From assembly GCA_030424705.1 (NCBI GenBank), contig JAUHWJ010000015.1, positions 1 to 12,084 on the forward strand: a DNA stretch of 12,084 nucleotides, written 5' to 3'. This document shows, piece after piece, positions 7,230 through 12,084 of the stretch (the stretch's first letter is position 1; every line of letters starts with the position of its first letter). The notes under the pieces are model-generated. The model was not told the origin of the DNA, did no database searches, and saw only the letters and a program-made list of their open reading frames with translations. The translations under genes were made by a program, and so were the position numbers. This DNA comes from Alphaproteobacteria bacterium (lineage in GTDB: Bacteria; Pseudomonadota; Alphaproteobacteria; Rhodobacterales; Rhodobacteraceae).

Positions 7230-7253
7230 GCGGCGGGCCTCAGCGCCCGCCGC
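7230..7253. terminator. GC hairpin between convergent tig and DUF3422 genes
   Basis: A 9-bp stem, GCGGCGGGC / GCCCGCCGC (7230-7238 with 7245-7253), has a 6-base loop. An alternative 8-bp pairing (7224-7231 with 7243-7250) shares its right arm. Neither strand has a T run, so any termination would be imperfect or Rho-assisted. It overlaps the last codons of the DUF3422 gene, whose stop is at 7240-7242. Confidence 0.45.
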
Positions 7254-8574
7254 TCTCCCACCGGACGCGGATCCGGCGCACGGCCCACCAGACGGCGCCG
7301 ATGACCGGCAGGGCGAGGACCGCCGTCGCCGTCTCCTTCGAGGCGCCGAAACGCGCGGCGATGGGCCCGACAAGCGCCGCGGCGAGGCCGAGCGCGTAAT
7401 AGCTGATCGCGACGACGGAGAGGCCCTCGACCGTCTGCTGCAGGCGGAGCTGAAGGTCGGCCCGCTTGTCCATCGATTCGAGGAGCTTCTGGTTCTGCGC
7501 CTCCACCGCGACGTTTACGCGGGTGGAGAGCAGCGCGGAGGCGCGGGCGAGCCTGCCCGAAAGCTCATGCAGGCGCCGCTCGGCGGAGCGGCAGGTGCGC
7601 ATCGCCGGGTCGAACCGGCGCTTCATGAACTCGGAATAGAGTTGGCGGCCAGCCATCCGCTCCTCCCGCAGCGCGGAGATCCGGTCGTTCACGATGGCCT
7701 CGTAGGCGCCGGCGGCGCCGAATCGGTAGGCCGTCTCGGTCGAGAGACGCTCCACCTCGGCGGAGAGGCGGGTGAGCTGGTCCAGCGTCTCCCGCGCCTC
7801 CTCGGCCCCTTCCGTCGCCTCGCGGGCGAGGAGGACGAGCTTGTCGTCCAGCTCCGTCACGCGCTTCGCCACGCGGCGGGCGACGGGCAGGGTGAGGAGG
7901 GCGAAGGACTTGTAGCTCTCGATTTCCAGCAGGCGCTGCACGATCCGGCCGAGGCGGCGCGGCCCCACCCCGTCCACCGCCACGACGGCGATGCGCGCGA
8001 ACCCGTCCTCATGCAGGCGGAAATCGGAGGCGACGAGCGCCTCACCGTCCACCACGAAGGCGGTGGCGAGGCTTTCGGAGACGAAATGGCGGTGCAGGCG
8101 GTCGTTGTAGATACTGACGGCCTCCTCCGCGCTCTCCGCCTGTTCGACCCTCACCTGGGCGGCGGCGATCACGCGGCCGTCGATCTGGGTCAGCCAGTCC
8201 TCCGGGAAGTGGGAGAGAGGATCGCCCGAGAAGGGCTCGTCGGGGATGTCCGGCAGGAAGAGCGTGTAGGCGACGAACTCGGTATGCGCCTCCCACTTCA
8301 TGTGGTAGCGGCCGAGCTCCCCGGAATAGAAGGCGGCGTCGGGCGCGGGGTGCTGCCCGCCGAACCGGTCGATGAGCGCGGTGAGGAGCGCCCGGTCCGT
8401 CGCCTGGTCGCGCCGGTCCGCTTCCTCCGGCCGGATCGCGAGATAGATCGCGCCGCAGGGAGCCTTGAGCGACGGGAAGGGGCGCGAATGCAGCTCGTTG
8501 GCGAGCTGATAGCGCTCCGGGTCGTGCATCAGGCGCTTGAGCGGCATGCGGGAATCCGGGTTGGCGTCTTTCAT
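7240..8574 (-). CDS. DUF3422 family protein, membrane-anchored
   Basis: This 444-residue protein has the DUF3422 hallmarks: ERYQLANELHSRPFPSL near the N-terminus, then KWEAHTEFVAYTLFLP, and a long helical middle part with coiled-coil character (about 240-375). Two hydrophobic segments lie at the C-terminus (about 384-403 and 416-435), followed by the basic tail RRIRVRW. The layout suggests a cytoplasmic body anchored by a C-terminal hairpin. The molecular function of the family is not known to me. The start is uncertain: ATG at 8572-8574 gives MKDANPDSR, an in-frame ATG nine codons later is also possible, and neither has a good Shine-Dalgarno. A longer upstream frame is judged non-coding. The gene is convergent with tig and divergent from the flavin monooxygenase. 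Confidence 0.85.
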   Translation of the reverse strand: MKDANPDSRMPLKRLMHDPERYQLANELHSRPFPSLKAPCGAIYLAIRPEEADRRDQATDRALLTALIDRFGGQHPAPDAAFYSGELGRYHMKWEAHTEFVAYTLFLPDIPDEPFSGDPLSHFPEDWLTQIDGRVIAAAQVRVEQAESAEEAVSIYNDRLHRHFVSESLATAFVVDGEALVASDFRLHEDGFARIAVVAVDGVGPRRLGRIVQRLLEIESYKSFALLTLPVARRVAKRVTELDDKLVLLAREATEGAEEARETLDQLTRLSAEVERLSTETAYRFGAAGAYEAIVNDRISALREERMAGRQLYSEFMKRRFDPAMRTCRSAERRLHELSGRLARASALLSTRVNVAVEAQNQKLLESMDKRADLQLRLQQTVEGLSVVAISYYALGLAAALVGPIAARFGASKETATAVLALPVIGAVWWAVRRIRVRWESGGR

Positions 8575-8677
8575 GGGGTGAAATGTAGCGCCGGGCGCCG
8601 CAATGCAAAATGCGACATGGGCGTTTCTTTCCGCGCTCCCGACTTTTCGCCGCAGCGCCGCCATGCGAAGCAGCGGC

Positions 8678-9820
8678 ATGAGCGGTAGGCGCAGGCGGGT
8701 TCTGGTTGCGGGCGGCGGGGTCGGCGGGCTCGCCGCGGCGCTGGCGCTTCATCGCGCGGGCTGGGAGGCGCAGGTCTTCGAGCGGGCGGCGGAGATCGGA
8801 GAGGTCGGCGCCGGGCTCCAGCTTGGCGCGAACGGCTGGCGGGCGCTCGACGCGCTCAGCGTCGCCGGGCGGGTGGAGGCGGGCGCCTTCGCCGCGCCGG
8901 CGATCGAGATGCGGCGGGGCAGGGGCGGGGCGCTCCTCGCCGCCGTGCCGCTAGGCGCGCGCTGGGGGGCGCCGCATCTCTGCGTCCATCGCGCCGATCT
9001 TGTGGCGGCGCTTTTCTCCGCGCTGCCGCCGGGCGCGGTCAGGACCGGGGCGGAGGCTGCGGGTTACGAGACGGGGCCGGGCGGCGCGGCGCTGCGCCTC
9101 GCCTCGGGCGAGACGATCGAGGGCGACCTCGTGATCGGGGCGGACGGGCTCCGCTCCCGCATCCGCGAGGCGATGCTGGGGCCGGAGGCGCCGCGCTTCA
9201 CCGGCTTCGTCGCCTGGCGGGCGACGGTTCCGGCGGAGGCCGCGCCGGGCGCGGCGGCCTGCGTGACGGCCTGGACCGGGGCGGGGCGGCACGCCGTGAC
9301 CTATCCGCTGCGGGGCGGGCGGCTCCTCAACTTCGTCGGCCTCGTGCGGGAGGACTGGCGGAAGGAGGGATGGACGGAGCCGGGCGACCCGGCGGCGCTC
9401 CGCGCGCTCTTCTCTGGATGGGCGCCGCCGCTGGCGCGCATTCTCGCGGCGGTAGAGGCGCCGTTCCGTTGGGCGCTTTTCGACCGGCCGCCGCTGCCGC
9501 GCTGGTCGGACGGCGCTGCCGTCCTCCTCGGCGACGCGGCGCATCCGATGCTCCCCTCGCTCGCGCAGGGCGCGGCGCAGGCGCTGGAAGACGCCGTGGC
9601 GCTCGCGGCCCGGCTCGACCGGGCGGCGGACGTTCCCGCCGCGCTCCGCGCGCATTTCGCCGCGCGGATCGGGCGGGTGACGCGGGTTCAGGCGGAGGCG
9701 CGGGCGAACCTGGCGCGCTTTCACCGGGACGACCCGGTGACGCGGCTGGGGATCAGGGCGATACACCGGCTCGCGCCGGGCTGGTTCGCGCGGCGGCTGG
9801 ACTGGCTCTACGCCGGGTAG
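8678..9820 (+). CDS. FAD-dependent monooxygenase, salicylate/3-hydroxybenzoate hydroxylase-like
   Basis: This 380-residue class A flavoprotein monooxygenase has all three family motifs: the GxGxxG-type GGGVGG (12-17), the DG motif GDLVIGADGLRSR (149-161) and the GD motif GDAAHPMLPSLAQGA from 285. Such enzymes use NAD(P)H and O2 to hydroxylate aromatic or related rings. The conserved GxGLQLGANGWRAL segment resembles 3-hydroxybenzoate 6-hydroxylase and salicylate 1-monooxygenase. No ring-cleavage or other catabolic genes adjoin it, so the substrate is open. The ATG at 8678 places the first beta strand directly at the N-terminus; 8663 and 8603 are in-frame alternatives. The GAAG about 7 bases upstream is a weak ribosome binding site. 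Very GC-rich codon use matches the neighbours. Confidence 0.88.
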   Translation: MSGRRRRVLVAGGGVGGLAAALALHRAGWEAQVFERAAEIGEVGAGLQLGANGWRALDALSVAGRVEAGAFAAPAIEMRRGRGGALLAAVPLGARWGAPHLCVHRADLVAALFSALPPGAVRTGAEAAGYETGPGGAALRLASGETIEGDLVIGADGLRSRIREAMLGPEAPRFTGFVAWRATVPAEAAPGAAACVTAWTGAGRHAVTYPLRGGRLLNFVGLVREDWRKEGWTEPGDPAALRALFSGWAPPLARILAAVEAPFRWALFDRPPLPRWSDGAAVLLGDAAHPMLPSLAQGAAQALEDAVALAARLDRAADVPAALRAHFAARIGRVTRVQAEARANLARFHRDDPVTRLGIRAIHRLAPGWFARRLDWLYAG

Positions 9821-9912
9821 GGCGGAGGCCGTCGTCGGCCGTTCGCGCATCGCCCCGGCGTAGGCTGGCGCTCGCCCGAGCGCGTCGCTGCTTCGTCAGA
9901 TCGGCCTTCGCC

Positions 9913-11298
9913 TCAATCGTCCGCCATCGCCAGCCGCTCCTCCCGCGACTTGAGCGGGAGCGGCTTCGCGAGTGGGGCGGGCAGCGTCGCCGCGAGGCGG
10001 GCGCGAAGCCCGGCCCGTGCGACGCGCCTGAGCAAGGGCGCGGCGAGGAGGTTCCGCCGCTCGAACGGGTCGGCGTCATGGTCGTACAGCTCCTCCCCGC
10101 CCTTCCAGTAGCGGGTGAAGCGGTGCCGCCGCGTGCGCGCAGTGACGGCCAGAAGGTCCTTCCCCTTCGGTGGCGGAAAGAGGCCCCAGACGGCGCACGC
10201 CGCCGCCTCCCCGTCTTCCGGCCCGCCGGCGAGGAGGGCGGAAAGGTCCCTCCCGTCCGTCTCCTGCTTCGGGCGGGAGCCGGCGAGGGCGAGGAGGGTC
10301 GGGAAGAGGTCCATGTTCGTCGCGGGCTGGCCGATCCTTCGCGGGACGATCCCCGGCCCCGCCACCATCATCGGGATGCGCAGCGCCCGCTCCCAGAGCG
10401 TGAACTTGGTGAAGGCCAGCTTCTCCCCCACCTGATAGCCGTGGTCGGACCAGAGGACGATGATCGTGGAGTCGAGCAGGCCCTGCTCCTCCAGCTGGTC
10501 CAGCAGACGGCCGACCAGCCAGTCCGCATAGCTGATCGAGGCGAGATAGGCGCGGAGGAAGGCGTTGTAGTCCCGCCCGCGATGGATCTTCTGTCCGATG
10601 GGGCGGATGATGAAGCGCCGCGCCTCGGCGGGGACGGAAGCAAGCTCCCGCTCGTCCTCCATGTCGAAGGGCCCGGGCATTCCGGGCGGCAGGGCGACCT
10701 CTTCGGGATACAGGTCGAAGAAGCGTTGCGGCACGATGCAGGGCAGATGCGGGCGGAAGAGGCCGAGGGCCCAGAAACGGCCGTCCGCCCCGCGCGTCAT
10801 CTCGGCGACGATCCGGTCCGCGTTCAACTCGTCATATTGCGGCTCGTCGCTCTCGGCGGGGCCGTAATCCATGTTCGGGCCGAACTCGCCCGCGCGGGCG
10901 AGCGCGCTCGTGGGCGGATGCCGGCGGCGGCCGGCGACGAAGTAATCGTCCCAATCGTCCGGGTCGATTCCCGCCTCGGCGAGATGGAATATCTTGCCGG
11001 CGCCGATCGTGGCGAAGCCGGCGTCCCGCATGTGCCCGACGAGGGAAAGCCGCTGGCCGGTCTTGTGGACCATGCGCCAGTCATGGCCGTTGGCGTAGAT
11101 TCCGGTCCGCCACGGCGCCTGGCCGAAGAGCGCCGCGGCGCGGGCCGGGGAGCAGGCGGGCGCGGTGGCGTAGGCCCGTTCGAAAACGGCGGAGCGGGCG
11201 GCGAGACGCGCGATGTTCGGCGTCCTCACCTCGGGGTGGCCGCCGAGCGGCTCGATGAAATCGTTGAGGTCCTCGATGGAGAGGAAAAGGAAGTTCAT
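9913..11298 (-). CDS. Sulfatase, iduronate-2-sulfatase-like, without signal peptide
   Basis: This 461-residue type I sulfatase starts directly in the first strand (NFLFLSIEDLND, with metal-binding D10 and probably D13). The catalytic motif CSPARAAALFG begins at Cys49. It fits the CxPxR consensus in which cysteine is converted to formylglycine, so the enzyme needs an FGE-type maturase or an anaerobic one, neither of which is in the window. The second metal/catalytic block is WSDHGYQVGEK (D285, H286), and K298 in TKFTLWERALRIP lies where iduronate-2-sulfatase carries its active-site lysine. It should hydrolyse a sulfate ester. No signal peptide is visible, so a cytoplasmic location is inferred, implying an imported small substrate. 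The ribosome binding site GGAGAAG (11302-11308) is well placed. Confidence 0.92.
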   Translation of the reverse strand: MNFLFLSIEDLNDFIEPLGGHPEVRTPNIARLAARSAVFERAYATAPACSPARAAALFGQAPWRTGIYANGHDWRMVHKTGQRLSLVGHMRDAGFATIGAGKIFHLAEAGIDPDDWDDYFVAGRRRHPPTSALARAGEFGPNMDYGPAESDEPQYDELNADRIVAEMTRGADGRFWALGLFRPHLPCIVPQRFFDLYPEEVALPPGMPGPFDMEDERELASVPAEARRFIIRPIGQKIHRGRDYNAFLRAYLASISYADWLVGRLLDQLEEQGLLDSTIIVLWSDHGYQVGEKLAFTKFTLWERALRIPMMVAGPGIVPRRIGQPATNMDLFPTLLALAGSRPKQETDGRDLSALLAGGPEDGEAAACAVWGLFPPPKGKDLLAVTARTRRHRFTRYWKGGEELYDHDADPFERRNLLAAPLLRRVARAGLRARLAATLPAPLAKPLPLKSREERLAMADD

Positions 11299-11309
11299 GC
11301 GCTTCTCCG

Positions 11310-11333
11310 CCGGGCCGGGCGCGCCCGGCCCGG
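11310..11333. terminator. Strong GC inverted repeat abutting the sulfatase ribosome binding site
   Basis: CCGGGCCGGG (11310-11319) pairs perfectly with 11324-11333 around a CGCG loop. It lies downstream of the 41-residue protein gene and one base before the sulfatase Shine-Dalgarno. No T run follows on either strand, so it may be a weak terminator, a transcript-stabilising hairpin or a control of sulfatase translation. The label terminator is the most conservative choice. Confidence 0.4.
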
Positions 11334-11374
11334 TCGTTACATCGCCCCGCCGCGCCTTGCCAAGCGTCGGGAGG

Positions 11375-11500
11375 CTACTTCTTCTTCACGCTCACGGGCG
11401 TGGCCGAGGCATTTGCGAACCCGGCCACAGCGGGCGCGGCCTTCTTCTCCTGCTTCGGTTTCTTGATTTCCTTGTTGCTGCGCTTCTGGCCCTTGGCCAT
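11375..11500 (-). CDS. Small lysine-rich conserved protein (41 aa)
   Basis: The 41-residue product begins MAKGQKRSNKEIKKPKQEKK, then passes through an Ala/Val-rich stretch and ends in VSVKKK. I recall short proteins beginning MAKGQxxSNKExKKPK as widespread hypothetical proteins in Proteobacteria, which supports this start over the longer upstream in-frame ATGs. It has no membrane segment and is very basic, so nucleic acid or ribosome contact is possible but unproven. A GGGA lies about 8 bases before the ATG. It is transcribed toward the sulfatase and divergent from gyrB. Function unknown. Confidence 0.75.
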   Translation of the reverse strand: MAKGQKRSNKEIKKPKQEKKAAPAVAGFANASATPVSVKKK

Positions 11501-11612
11501 GAGATGTTCCCGGAGGTTGATCGCGCCGGCCGGCATGTTCGCCCGCCGCTTCGCTGCCATGCAGCATCCGCCCGGCGCGCGGGCGATACAAGCGGTTTCT
11601 CGCGGTCGCGGC

Positions 11613-11641
11613 ATGACATCGCCGCGCGCGCCGTCTATACT
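11613..11641 (+). promoter_or_regulatory. Sigma-70-type promoter of gyrB
   Basis: ATGACA (11613-11618) and TATACT (11636-11641) each match the housekeeping consensus (TTGACA, TATAAT) at five of six positions, with an ideal 17-base spacer. Transcription would start near 11648, giving a leader of about 20-25 bases before the gyrB ATG at 11671. Confidence 0.75.
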
Positions 11642-11670
11642 CCGGGGGCAAGAACAACGGCGGCGGGCAG

Positions 11671-12084
11671 ATGGCGGAAAACGAAGGCGCGGGCGAAAGC
11701 TACGGCGCGGATTCGATCAAGGTTCTCAAGGGGCTGGAGGCCGTTCGCAAGCGCCCCGGCATGTATATCGGGGACACGGACGACGGCTCCGGCCTGCACC
11801 ACATGGTCTATGAGGTCGTCGACAACGGGATCGACGAGGCGCTTGCCGGCCATTGCGACACGGTTACGGTGACGCTCTACGCCGACGGCTCGGTGGGCGT
11901 GACGGACAATGGCCGCGGCATCCCGACCGACATCCATGCCGAGGAGGGCGTCTCCGCCGCCGAGGTCATCATGACCCAGCTCCATGCGGGCGGCAAGTTC
12001 GACTCGAATTCCTACAAGGTTTCCGGGGGGTTGCACGGCGTCGGCGTTTCCGTCGTCAACGCGCTCTCGACCTGGCTCGACCTT
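11671..12084 (+). CDS. gyrB: DNA gyrase subunit B (partial, N-terminal 138 residues)
   Basis: The frame is open to the window end. The GHKL ATPase domain is evident: YEVVDN around E48-N52 (general base and magnesium ligand), DNGRGIP at 79-85, and the ATP lid GLHGVGVS at 120-127. The stretch from [20 protein letters not shown] matches GyrB rather than ParE. Gyrase B supplies the ATPase and, with GyrA, introduces negative supercoils. Full length is about 800 residues, so about five sixths are missing. The gene is not preceded by recF, dnaN or dnaA here, so it lies apart from a classical dnaA-dnaN-recF-gyrB cluster. The start ATG at 11671 has only a weak purine-rich ribosome binding site. Confidence 0.97.
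   Translation, partial: MAENEGAGESYGADSIKVLKGLEAVRKRPGMYIGDTDDGSGLHHMVYEVVDNGIDEALAGHCDTVTVTLYADGSVGVTDNGRGIPTDIHAEEGVSAAEVIMTQLHAGGKFDSNSYKVSGGLHGVGVSVVNALSTWLDL

Noticed and set aside
9827..9840. Small hairpin GGCCG-TCGT-CGGCC after the monooxygenase gene as an intrinsic terminator
   Set aside because: The 5-bp stem has no T run on either side. The 92-base gap 9821-9912 otherwise shows nothing I can support.
9370..11466. 698-residue rightward open frame
   Set aside because: It is a shadow of the monooxygenase 3' end and antisense to the sulfatase. It is Arg/Gly/Ala-rich and lacks motifs, while the sulfatase on the other strand has all catalytic residues.

Overview
The window looks like an ordinary chromosomal stretch of a high-GC alphaproteobacterium, most likely Rhodobacterales or a close relative. 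The reasons are strong G/C bias throughout, an LdtR-type MarR regulator, a large RTX protein ending in a Hint_2-type domain, a tRNA-Leu directly upstream of tig, and a DUF3422 protein. I see no insertion sequence, phage gene, CRISPR array or rRNA.

Left part (1-2230): a truncated FAD-dependent amine oxidoreductase of the OrdL/PuuB type runs leftward off the edge. Divergent from it is a two-gene unit of a small XRE-type regulator and the SdhE flavinylation factor, one base apart. An LdtR-family MarR regulator follows and ends at a very clean intrinsic terminator. Centre (2227-5559): one leftward gene encodes a 1110-residue RTX protein with two calcium-binding repeat blocks, a non-repeat domain inserted between them, an internal 135-residue segmental duplication, and a C-terminal Hint domain. 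Its repeats produce very long spurious reading frames on the opposite strand.

Right part (5700-12084): tRNA-Leu(UAG) and trigger factor (tig) run rightward. They converge at a GC hairpin on a DUF3422 membrane-anchored protein, which is divergent from an FAD-dependent aromatic-ring-hydroxylase-like monooxygenase. A leftward iduronate-2-sulfatase-like enzyme and a 41-residue lysine-rich protein follow. The window ends in the 5' part of gyrB, which has a near-consensus sigma-70 promoter.

The genes do not form one pathway. Several are core functions: gyrB (topology), tig (protein folding), sdhE (succinate dehydrogenase maturation), ldtR (probably cell envelope control) and the tRNA. The most unusual object is the RTX-Hint protein, a candidate self-processing secreted protein. 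I found no convincing previously undescribed multi-gene system.
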